DNA of 7,637 bases, taken from contig CALBVA010000261.1 of assembly GCA_937969125.1 (NCBI GenBank), forward strand, positions 1 through 7,637, given 5' to 3'. The notes under the pieces are model-generated. The model was not told where the DNA came from. It saw nothing but the letters and a program-made list of their open reading frames with translations, and did not search any database. Below, piece after piece: positions 1 to 6,584 of the stretch (positions within the stretch are counted from its first letter, which is position 1; each line of letters starts with the position of its first letter). Source of the stretch: an uncultured Verrucomicrobiales bacterium (GTDB lineage: Bacteria > Verrucomicrobiota > Verrucomicrobiia > Verrucomicrobiales > Akkermansiaceae). A program made the translations under genes and the position numbers.

Positions 1-867
1 GAAACCGCTGCCGAGCGCTTCGAAGCCCACAAGCGTCGGAAGAAAGGGGAGACTGATAAAAAGGTCGATAATTACCTCCCGCGAGCCGTGATCTACAAGT
101 CTCGCATTTCCGGACTGCTCCAAGGCGATATGGGACGCTCCTCAGCCTATGGCGAGCCAGTCGCTGGTCTCATCAAATCACGAATGCCGGTCGCGCTCTA
201 CTTTGGCCTCCTCACCGCCATCCTCACTTATGGAATCTGCCTCCCGCTAGGGATACTAAAGGCTATCAAACATCGCACTGCGGTCGATAACCTCACTTCC
301 ATTCTCATCTTTCTCGGATACTCCATCCCGGGCTTCGCTCTCGGAGCCGTCCTGCTCGTGCACCTTGGTGCGTCACGTCCCATCTTTCCAATGATCGGGC
401 TGACCTCCGAGAATTTCGACACCCTGAGCACCTTCGGCCAGATCAAGGATCTCGCGTGGCACACTGTGCTCCCACTGATCGCTTATGTTGTCGGTTCTTT
501 CGCCTGGACCACGATGATGATGAAGAACAATCTCATGGACAATCTCGCAGCCGACTACGTTCGCACTGCGGTCTCGAAAGGGGTGAGCTTCAATCGCGCC
601 GTCTTCCGCCATGCTTTCCGGAATTCCTTTATCCCAATTGCCACCAGTCTCGGTCAGCTTATCGCCATTGTCGTCAGTGGGAGTCTTCTCATCGAGACTG
701 TCTTCGATATTCAAGGCTTCGGCCTTCTTCAATTCCGGGCCATCACTGCTCCAGATCAAATGCTCATCATGGGTACTCTCACCGTCGCCTCTTTCTTGAT
801 GGTGTTGGGCAATATTCTTTCTGACATCATCGTCGCGATGATCGACCCACGCGTGAAATTTCAATAA
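1..867 (+). CDS. yejB: YejB-type peptide ABC transporter permease (N-terminus outside window)
   Basis: Inner-membrane permease subunit of an oligopeptide importer; it pairs with the YejE-type protein encoded next. The frame is open from base 1 to the TAA at 865-867, giving 288 visible residues. A GTG at base 88 could be read as a start, but coding runs through it, so I treat the gene as partial. E. coli YejB has about 364 residues (from memory), so roughly 75 are missing, including the first membrane helix. Hydrophobic segments lie near fragment residues 62-85, 98-123, 151-174, 210-232 and 253-282. The EAA coupling loop is at about 186-213, with conserved Asp-Tyr at its start and Gly in the middle (DYVRTAVSKG). 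The segment with GYSIPGFALG, the SGSLLIE motif and the C-terminal DPRVKF match YejB better than OppB. The visible N-terminal 29 residues are unusually Lys/Arg/Glu-rich. The next gene starts 3 bases after the stop. Confidence 0.93.
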   Translation, partial: ETAAERFEAHKRRKKGETDKKVDNYLPRAVIYKSRISGLLQGDMGRSSAYGEPVAGLIKSRMPVALYFGLLTAILTYGICLPLGILKAIKHRTAVDNLTSILIFLGYSIPGFALGAVLLVHLGASRPIFPMIGLTSENFDTLSTFGQIKDLAWHTVLPLIAYVVGSFAWTTMMMKNNLMDNLAADYVRTAVSKGVSFNRAVFRHAFRNSFIPIATSLGQLIAIVVSGSLLIETVFDIQGFGLLQFRAITAPDQMLIMGTLTVASFLMVLGNILSDIIVAMIDPRVKFQ

Positions 868-870
868 GTA

Positions 871-2439
871 ATGAAGCTCTGGATTGGTCTCATTCTCATC
901 ATCAGCGGGGTGCTTAGTCTCGTTGCGGAAGCCTATGACATCAAGCTGCCGACCATCAGCTGGGGCTTCAATCTCGCCCACTCCATTAAGGACCTCTATA
1001 TCCCACTCGATTGGATCAAGTGGCTACTCGTCCGCACGGGCGAGATCACTGCCGCAGTCGTGATGGTCACCGGAGTGCTATTGGTCAGCTCCAGCCTGAG
1101 GAGTGGACCACCAAACCCCGTCACCGTGCGTAAGATTCAGCGCTTCAAGGCGATCAAGCGTGGCTACTACTCTTTCCTCTTCCTCCTCTTTCTTGGCGGG
1201 CTGGCTGCACTCGACCAGGTTTTAGTTGGCAAGGAGGCCCTCGCCGTGAAGTACGAAGACTCTTGGAGTTTCCCGGCCTTTTCGCGAGACCTTGAGAAGA
1301 ACAAAGATTTTGGCGAGACCTCGGAGAGCATTGCCGAACTTGAGCCCGACTACCGGAAACTGCAAAAAACTCTCAAAGAGAACGGAAAAGGCAGCGTCAT
1401 TCTTCCTCTCTGGCCTTACGCTCCGACCGGCGACACCATCGATGCTCTCGCTAAAAAGATCGACCCAGCCGAGGAGAATTACAACGGCCTCGCCACCCGC
1501 CTTCGGGATTTGAGCCAACCCGCTAAACCACACCTTCGCTATAAATACCGAAAGGGGCTGAGGCAGGGAGAAGCCCAAGGATGGGATGCCGAAAACAATC
1601 GCGTCTATAAAGCCCGCTACCTCGATGGGAAGCTCGTGGAGGGATCGGAAGACTTCACTGGCGAGGGTTCGCTTGCTGAATTTCTCGGCCAGTCTGAAGA
1701 GCAAGAATACGATGTGAGCTACCCGCCTTCTGAGCCCAATCTCAGCAATTTGCTGGGCACTACGTCTCAGGGGAGTGATGTCATTGCCTACCTCTTTGGC
1801 GGACTGCAGGTGAACTTCCAAGCCGCTCTCATCTTCATCCCCGTGGTGTATTTCATCGGCGTGACCGTAGGTCTCCTCATGGGCTTTTTCGGAGGCTGGT
1901 TCGACCTCACGGTGCAGCGTATCATCGAGATTCTTTCCAATATCCCATTCCTCTTCCTCGTCATTATCATCACGATGAGTGTGCCGCCACAGTATAAGGA
2001 TAAGCTGGGTTTCTACTTCATCCTAGCAATCCTCGCCGCCTTTGGCTGGATGGGGATGACTTACCTCATGCGGACCTCAGCTCTGAAGGAGAAAGCTCGT
2101 GACTATGTCGCAGCCAGTCGGGTCATCGGAGCCAGCACTCCTCGCATTCTCTTCCGCCACCTCTTGCCGAACTCGGTCGCCATTCTTGTGACACTCATTC
2201 CCTTTTCGATTTCCGGAGTCGTACTCTCTTTGACCGCGCTGGACTACCTCGGCCTGGGCCTTCCCGGCCAATACGCCACTTGGGGGAAGTTGCTCAAGGA
2301 CGGCCTCGATTCGCTCAACTCACCCTGGCTGGTCAGCTCCGCCTTCTTCTGTCTCGTCCTCATGCTGGTCCTCGTGACCTTTGTGGGTGAAGCGATTCGC
2401 GAAGCGTTCGATCCTAAAAAATACACCTTCTATCGCTAG
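871..2439 (+). CDS. yejE: YejE-type peptide ABC transporter permease, enlarged (522 aa)
   Basis: Second inner-membrane permease of the importer. The ATG at 871 lies 3 bases after the yejB stop, with no clear Shine-Dalgarno. The family core begins near residue 86: a short N-terminal stretch (IQRFKAIKRGYYSF), a helix at 98-117, then the YejE-like periplasmic start (VKYEDSWSFPAF, 127-138). The LGTD-type motif before the channel reads LGTTSQGSDV (295-304), with Thr replacing the usual Asp. Channel helices are near 317-340, 353-370, 380-400, 435-457 and 486-508. The EAA loop is at about 411-434 (DYVAASRVIG then RHLLPN), and the end has GEAIREAFDP as in YejE. E. coli YejE has about 341 residues. 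The excess is an 85-residue N-terminal extension with two hydrophobic segments (3-21 and 58-76) and an insertion of about 75 residues between about 190 and 285. The family assignment is firm; the role of the additions is unknown. Confidence 0.93.
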   Translation: MKLWIGLILIISGVLSLVAEAYDIKLPTISWGFNLAHSIKDLYIPLDWIKWLLVRTGEITAAVVMVTGVLLVSSSLRSGPPNPVTVRKIQRFKAIKRGYYSFLFLLFLGGLAALDQVLVGKEALAVKYEDSWSFPAFSRDLEKNKDFGETSESIAELEPDYRKLQKTLKENGKGSVILPLWPYAPTGDTIDALAKKIDPAEENYNGLATRLRDLSQPAKPHLRYKYRKGLRQGEAQGWDAENNRVYKARYLDGKLVEGSEDFTGEGSLAEFLGQSEEQEYDVSYPPSEPNLSNLLGTTSQGSDVIAYLFGGLQVNFQAALIFIPVVYFIGVTVGLLMGFFGGWFDLTVQRIIEILSNIPFLFLVIIITMSVPPQYKDKLGFYFILAILAAFGWMGMTYLMRTSALKEKARDYVAASRVIGASTPRILFRHLLPNSVAILVTLIPFSISGVVLSLTALDYLGLGLPGQYATWGKLLKDGLDSLNSPWLVSSAFFCLVLMLVLVTFVGEAIREAFDPKKYTFYR

Positions 2440-2487
2440 ATGCGCCTCCTGATCCTACTGATGCTCCCGCTCTTCCTGATCTCCTGT
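2440..2487 (+). other. Lipoprotein signal peptide and lipobox of the binding protein
   Basis: Residues 1-16 of the binding protein: one Arg at position 2, a Leu/Ile-rich core, then Leu13-Ile14-Ser15-Cys16. The pattern fits signal peptidase II cleavage before Cys16. The n-region is short with a single positive charge, but the lipobox is clear, and it supports the ATG at 2440 as the true start. Confidence 0.85.
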
Positions 2488-4479
2488 CAGAAGGAAGAGG
2501 ATGTCTATGTCGACGGGCTGGGCTTCGATGAATATGTCCCCGTTTATAATTCTTATATCGAGCGATGGCTGAAAGGGAAAGTTGCCGAGGCCACTGAAGA
2601 ATTCGAAAAAGCCGAGGAAGGATCCGCCGCCAAGAAGGATGCGGCCAAACTCATCGAACGCTTCAAGCGTCGCCAAGCCCTTGGCGATTATTTCCAATTC
2701 AAAACCGCCGAGGAACTTCCGGAAGGACTTCCGTGGAAGGACGGCCTCGACGAGCCAGAAGACTCCGATCCGGCTGCCAAGAAAGGCGGAGTCTTTCGAT
2801 ACTTCGTCACCAGCTTTCCTCCGACTCTTCGCCCGATCGGGCCAGCTTCCAACAGTGGAATGCGTGGCCAGCTTTATGATGACGTGCAACTCGGTCTCGT
2901 GCACTTGAATCGCCTGAACGGCTCGGTGATCCCGGCCACCGCGAAGGAGTGGGCTCCGAGTCCGGACAAGAGAACCTGGTATTTTAGGCTACATGAAGAC
3001 GCCGAATACAGTGATGGCGTGGCGGTTAAAGCGCGGGATTTCGCCATCTCGGTCTACCTCAGAATTTCCGATTATACTAAGTCATCCTTCTATCAGGAAT
3101 ACCTCCGCGAGCAGCTCGCCCAGATCACCATTTATGGTGACCATGCTCTTGCCATCACCCTGCCAGAACCGAAAGCTGAGCTGGGAATGTATAGTGCCAT
3201 CGGCACCTTTGCTCCGTCGCCCCCGCACTTCTACGAAGAGTTTGGTCCGGATTACGAAGAACGTTACAACTGGCGTCACCAGCCGACTACCGGGCCGTAC
3301 AGCTTGTCGAAGGAAGATATTGATAAAGGCGTCTCCCTGACCCTGACTCGAAAAAAAGATTGGTGGGGAAATGATAAGAAGTTTTATCGCTACCGCTACA
3401 ATCCCGATAAAATCGTGTGGCGTGTCATTCGCGACACCCCGAAGGCCTTCGAGCTATTCCGCGCTGGTCAGCTTGATCTCGCCGTGGTCTCGAGCCCTCA
3501 GACGTGGTATGAAAAAAGCGAAATCGACCCAGTCTATAAGGGCTACATTGAGCGCTACTGGTGGTATAATGATTTTCCGCGTCCGCAGTTCGGTGTCGAG
3601 ATGAACCTCGACCGCGACAAGCTCAAGGACTTGAACGTCCGCCTCGGGCTGTCGCATTCCCTCAACTACGACCAAGTCATTAAGGTCCAATTCTGGGGCG
3701 ACTACAATCGCTTGCCTGGCTTCGTCGATGGCTTCGGCGACTTCGTTAATCCCGAGATCAAGGCGCGCGCCTTTGATCCTGCAATCGCCCGCAGCTACTT
3801 TAAGAAGGCCGGATTCACTGAAGAGGGAAATGATGGCATTCTCCGAAAGCCGGATGGCACCCGTCTCGAGTTCACCCTCAGTCATTATGGCGTGAAGACC
3901 TATACCGAGATCATGAATATTCTGAAGAACGAGGCCAAGAAAGCTGGCGTCGATCTCATCCTCGATGGCAAGGATCCCAGCATCGTTTTCACTGAGGCGA
4001 TGGATAAGAAGTTCGAGCTCACCTCCGTCGCGTGGGCCGTGCAGCCACCCTACTTTTCTTTTTACGAATATTTCCACTCTCGGAATGCCTACGACGAGCA
4101 GGGAAAGGTGAAGGAGAAGACCAATAATGTCTTCGCTTACGTCGATCCTCAGATGGATCGCTGGGCTGAAGAATACCGGCAGGCCACTGATGATGCGGTC
4201 AAGAAGGACCTCGCCTGGAAGATCCAGAAGCAAGTCTATGACCGTGCTGTTTTCATCCCGGGCTGGAAGCGCGACTACGAACGCATTGCAACCTGGCGTT
4301 GGGTTCGCTGGCCGAATACCGAGACCGTGCAGTTTTGTCCTCCCATCAATTCCTATCCCTACGATCACTACAGCTTCTGGATCGATGAGGAAATGAAAGA
4401 GGAAACCCAAGCCGCAATGATCTCCGGCAAGACCTTCCCCGAAGTCGAGAAACTGATCGAACTGTATCGTAAGAAATGA
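2440..4479 (+). CDS. yejA: YejA-like family 5 extracellular solute-binding lipoprotein
   Basis: Substrate-binding protein that captures peptides outside the inner membrane and delivers them to the YejB/YejE channel. The ATG directly follows the yejE stop. Residues 1-15 form a short hydrophobic signal ending in the lipobox LISC, so Cys16 should be lipidated; residue +2 is Gln, not Asp. Residues 17-110 are a charged, Glu/Lys-rich stretch, probably helical. The SBP_bac_5 domain starts near 115 (KKGGVFRYF). The hallmark segment is at about 179-204, with Trp, Phe-Arg-Leu, SDG and ARDF as in family members. Other matches are TTGPYSL, the Trp/Tyr-rich middle region, and the C-terminal hinge region (FIPGW, then YDHYSFW). 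At 679 residues it is longer than E. coli YejA (about 604), mainly through the N-terminal stretch. Substrate specificity cannot be read from the sequence; nickel or other ligands are known in the wider family, but YejB/YejE neighbours favour peptides. The end overlaps oppD by 4 bases. Confidence 0.9.
   Translation: MRLLILLMLPLFLISCQKEEDVYVDGLGFDEYVPVYNSYIERWLKGKVAEATEEFEKAEEGSAAKKDAAKLIERFKRRQALGDYFQFKTAEELPEGLPWKDGLDEPEDSDPAAKKGGVFRYFVTSFPPTLRPIGPASNSGMRGQLYDDVQLGLVHLNRLNGSVIPATAKEWAPSPDKRTWYFRLHEDAEYSDGVAVKARDFAISVYLRISDYTKSSFYQEYLREQLAQITIYGDHALAITLPEPKAELGMYSAIGTFAPSPPHFYEEFGPDYEERYNWRHQPTTGPYSLSKEDIDKGVSLTLTRKKDWWGNDKKFYRYRYNPDKIVWRVIRDTPKAFELFRAGQLDLAVVSSPQTWYEKSEIDPVYKGYIERYWWYNDFPRPQFGVEMNLDRDKLKDLNVRLGLSHSLNYDQVIKVQFWGDYNRLPGFVDGFGDFVNPEIKARAFDPAIARSYFKKAGFTEEGNDGILRKPDGTRLEFTLSHYGVKTYTEIMNILKNEAKKAGVDLILDGKDPSIVFTEAMDKKFELTSVAWAVQPPYFSFYEYFHSRNAYDEQGKVKEKTNNVFAYVDPQMDRWAEEYRQATDDAVKKDLAWKIQKQVYDRAVFIPGWKRDYERIATWRWVRWPNTETVQFCPPINSYPYDHYSFWIDEEMKEETQAAMISGKTFPEVEKLIELYRKK
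4476..4479 (+). other. ATGA stop-start overlap, binding protein to oppD
   Basis: The oppD ATG (4476-4478) overlaps the TGA (4477-4479) of the binding-protein gene. Upstream purines (GTAAGAA) are at best a weak ribosome binding site, so translation of oppD probably depends on ribosomes ending the previous gene. Confidence 0.7.
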
Positions 4480-5471
4480 GCTCCCTCCTCGAAATCAACG
4501 GGCTGGTCACCAGCTTCGAGACCGACTCCGGTTGGGTCCGTGCGGTCGATGGAATTTCGTATTCCATCGAGGCTGGCAAAACTGTCGGGCTCGTCGGTGA
4601 GTCCGGTTGCGGGAAGACGGTGAGCGCGATGTCGATTATCGACCTGCTTCCAAAACCATCCGGCCACGTGCTCGAAGGCGAAATTCTCTTCAAAGGCGAA
4701 GATCTGCGGAAGGTCACCAACGAGCGCATGCGTCAGGTGCGGGGAGGGGAGATTGGCACCATTTTCCAGGAGCCCATGGCAGCCCTCAATCCGGTGCATC
4801 GGATTGGTCGGCAAATCACTGAGACCCTGAAGCTTCACGAAGGAATGTCCGGTCGTCAGGCTACTGCGAAGGCGGTTGAGCTACTCGATGCGGTTGGTAT
4901 TCCTGCTCCCGAGAAGCGGGTCTCGGCTTATCCTCATGAACTCTCTGGCGGGATGCGACAGCGGGTCATGATTGCCATTGCCCTCGCTTGCGAGCCCGAT
5001 CTCCTCATCGCTGACGAACCCACGACCGCGCTCGATGTCACCGTGCAGGCTCAGATTTTGGAATTGATCGAGTCGATGCAGGAGAAGCTCGGCATGGCCG
5101 TTCTCATGATCACGCACGACCTCGGGGTCATTGCGCAAAACTGCGATGAAGTCGTCGTGATGTATGCCGGCCGCATCGTCGAACGCGGCCCGGTGAAAGA
5201 ACTCTTTGCCAATCCGCACCACGCTTACACGCGTGGATTACTTTCCTCCATCCCGCGTCTCGATGCCGAGCGCAAGAGCGAGCTCACCACAATCCCCGGG
5301 CAGGTTGCTGGTATTCAGGACTTCGTAGCGGGCTGCCGATTTTGCCAACGCATGGACCGTGACCGCTCGGTTCTGCTTCGCACCCGGCCCGACTACTGCG
5401 AAATTTCTCCCGGCCATTGGGTCGAGGCCTGCCCCGAGTGTTTTCAGCCCGAAGCATCATCTGTGTCATGA
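4476..5471 (+). CDS. oppD: OppD-like peptide ABC transporter ATP-binding protein
   Basis: Cytoplasmic ATPase that powers the importer as a heterodimer with the OppF-like protein. The ATG at 4476 overlaps the preceding stop (ATGA), and the product starts MSSLLEINGLVTSFET, as usual for OppD. All catalytic motifs are present: Walker A GESGCGKT (41-48), Q-loop Gln98 (FQEPMAALNP), signature LSGGM (156-160) followed by RQR, Walker B with Asp180 and catalytic Glu181, D-loop ALD (185-187) and switch His214. The oligopeptide/dipeptide C-terminal domain follows (NPHHAYTRGLLSSIP, about 246-260), ending in GHWV (313-316). The length, 331 aa, is normal. The oddity is the tail cysteines: Cys287, Cys290, Cys308, Cys319 and Cys322. 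They are spaced differently from the usual GC-x5-C pattern in which related proteins hold an iron-sulfur cluster. The E. coli counterpart YejF fuses this half to the next one; here the two are separate genes. Confidence 0.95.
   Translation: MSSLLEINGLVTSFETDSGWVRAVDGISYSIEAGKTVGLVGESGCGKTVSAMSIIDLLPKPSGHVLEGEILFKGEDLRKVTNERMRQVRGGEIGTIFQEPMAALNPVHRIGRQITETLKLHEGMSGRQATAKAVELLDAVGIPAPEKRVSAYPHELSGGMRQRVMIAIALACEPDLLIADEPTTALDVTVQAQILELIESMQEKLGMAVLMITHDLGVIAQNCDEVVVMYAGRIVERGPVKELFANPHHAYTRGLLSSIPRLDAERKSELTTIPGQVAGIQDFVAGCRFCQRMDRDRSVLLRTRPDYCEISPGHWVEACPECFQPEASSVS
5468..5471 (+). other. ATGA stop-start overlap, oppD to oppF
   Basis: The oppF ATG (5468-5470) overlaps the oppD TGA (5469-5471). 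No Shine-Dalgarno-like purine run is visible just upstream, which points to coupled translation and supports 5468 over 5417 as the start. Confidence 0.7.
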
Positions 5472-6454
5472 GCGATTCCAGTTCCCATATCCTCAGCGTC
5501 CGCGATTTAAAAATGCACTTTCCCATTCGGGGTGGTGTCATGATGAAGCAAATCGCCGCCGTGAAAGCGGTCGATGGTGTCAACTTTCACATCGAAAAGG
5601 GCGAAACCCTCGGCTTGGTAGGGGAGTCCGGCTGCGGGAAATCCACCCTCGGTAAGGCCCTCGTGCGCCTGCTCGATCCCACTGCTGGTTCCATCCATTT
5701 TAATCAACACGACATTACCCACATGAGCCAGTCGCAGCTCCGTCCGCTGCGTCAGGACTTCCAGATGGTTTTTCAGGATCCAGCGGAATCGCTCGATTCC
5801 CGCATGGCCGTTGGCGAGCTGGTTGCTGAGCCGCTCATCATTCAAAAACTCGGCAAGCGACCCGAACGTCAGGCTAAGGTCGCCGAAATGCTCCGCCGTG
5901 TCGGTCTGCCTGCCAATGCCATCCAGAAATTCCCCTTCGAATTTTCCGGCGGCCAACGCCAGCGCATAGGTATCGCCCGCGCACTCACCGTCAATCCTGA
6001 CCTCCTTGTGCTCGATGAGCCGGTCTCTGCGTTGGATGTCTCCGTCCTGTCGCAGGTCATGAACCTCCTGCTCGAGCTGCAGCGCGAGTTCGGCATGTCC
6101 TACCTCTTCATCGCTCATGACCTCGCCGTCGTGAAGCACATGAGCGACCGCATCGCCGTCATGTATCTCGGCAAAATCGTGGAACTCGCCCCGGCCGATG
6201 AGATTTACCAAAATCCCCGCCACGCCTACACCAAGGCCTTGCTCTCGGCTATTCCCGAGCCCGACCCCACCGCCAGCAAAAACCGCGTGATCCTGGAAGG
6301 CGACGTCCCCAGCCCTATCGACCCACCAGAAGGCTGCGCCTTCGGTCACCGCGTCGGCCACCCGAAGTATCAGGAAAGCATCGGCAAAGATCTCCCTTTC
6401 GAAGAAATCGCCCCCGGCCACTGGGTCCAAAAATGTCCTTGCTGCGTCGATTAG
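5468..6454 (+). CDS. oppF: OppF-like peptide ABC transporter ATP-binding protein
   Basis: Second cytoplasmic ATPase of the importer. An in-frame ATG exists at 5417, but I choose 5468. It forms an ATGA overlap with the oppD stop, matching the preceding junction, and gives a start (MSDSSSHILSVRDLKMHFPI) aligned with OppF proteins. The upstream start would add 17 unfamiliar residues inside oppD. The product is 328 aa. Motifs: Walker A GESGCGKST (52-60), Q-loop Gln103 (FQDP), signature FSGGQ (159-163, Phe in place of the usual Leu), Walker B with Asp183 and catalytic Glu184, D-loop ALD (188-190) and switch His217. The peptide-transporter C-terminal domain follows (NPRHAYTKALLSAIP, 249-263). Cys290 keeps the conserved GC position, but the next canonical cysteines are absent. 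The protein ends in GHWVQKCPCCVD, with Cys323, Cys325 and Cys326. Motifs appear intact for ATP hydrolysis. It is the last gene of the operon. Confidence 0.95.
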   Translation: MSDSSSHILSVRDLKMHFPIRGGVMMKQIAAVKAVDGVNFHIEKGETLGLVGESGCGKSTLGKALVRLLDPTAGSIHFNQHDITHMSQSQLRPLRQDFQMVFQDPAESLDSRMAVGELVAEPLIIQKLGKRPERQAKVAEMLRRVGLPANAIQKFPFEFSGGQRQRIGIARALTVNPDLLVLDEPVSALDVSVLSQVMNLLLELQREFGMSYLFIAHDLAVVKHMSDRIAVMYLGKIVELAPADEIYQNPRHAYTKALLSAIPEPDPTASKNRVILEGDVPSPIDPPEGCAFGHRVGHPKYQESIGKDLPFEEIAPGHWVQKCPCCVD

Positions 6455-6470
6455 AGAATCTCAAATTCGA

Positions 6471-6490
6471 TGAGACCCTTGTGGGTCTTA
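6471..6490. terminator. Possible terminator hairpin at the end of the opp operon
   Basis: TGAGACCC (6471-6478) pairs with GGGTCTTA (6483-6490) around a TTGT loop, giving 8 pairs with one G-T wobble, starting 17 bases after the oppF stop. Its position suits a transcript end, but no T-tract follows on the + strand, and the opposite side is only mildly T-rich. It may act as a 3'-end stabiliser or a Rho-assisted end. Confidence 0.35.
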
Positions 6491-6515
6491 ACCACGTTTG
6501 TGGGCTCAGATCAAA

Positions 6516-6574
6516 CACCGCAACGCCGTCGCGAACAAATGACAAAGATTCAGAGTCGATGATAAGTTGCGGTG
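6516..6574. repeat. Perfect 9-bp inverted repeat with 41-base spacer
   Basis: CACCGCAAC (6516-6524) is the exact reverse complement of GTTGCGGTG (6566-6574). The pair lies entirely in the convergent gap and begins 11 bases beyond the aminotransferase stop. It could form a long-loop stem in RNA from either strand, or be a chance or remnant repeat. No T-tract accompanies it. Confidence 0.5.
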
Positions 6575-6584
6575 ACCAGAAGCA

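Larger units (their letters stand above)
6455..6584. other. Convergent intergenic region between oppF and the aminotransferase
   Basis: A gap of 130 bases where the two transcripts converge. I see no credible gene in it. It holds several small inverted repeats, described separately, and a direct repeat of TTGTGGG (6479-6485 and 6498-6504), but no run of T on either strand that would mark a classic intrinsic terminator. Confidence 0.7.

Noticed and set aside
88..90. GTG as the start of yejB
   Set aside because: The frame is open upstream to base 1, and the protein would lack the first helix and part of the periplasmic region expected of YejB; a partial gene explains it better.
373..981. Open frame of 202 codons on the - strand across yejB and the start of yejE
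   Set aside because: It spans two real genes on the other strand and has a low-complexity, acidic and His-rich product with no family features.
3454..4410. Long open frame of 318 codons on the - strand inside the binding-protein gene
   Set aside because: The + strand frame encodes an unmistakable family 5 binding protein; the reverse frame has no recognisable motif and reflects codon bias of the real gene.
5417..5467. Earlier in-frame ATG for oppF at 5417
   Set aside because: It would add 17 residues without family similarity inside oppD, while the ATG at 5468 gives the standard OppF start and the same overlap type as the previous junction.
5507..6430. Open frame of 307 codons on the - strand inside oppF
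   Set aside because: It mirrors oppF, whose ATPase motifs are all intact. The antisense product is a His/Asp/Gly-rich composition artefact.
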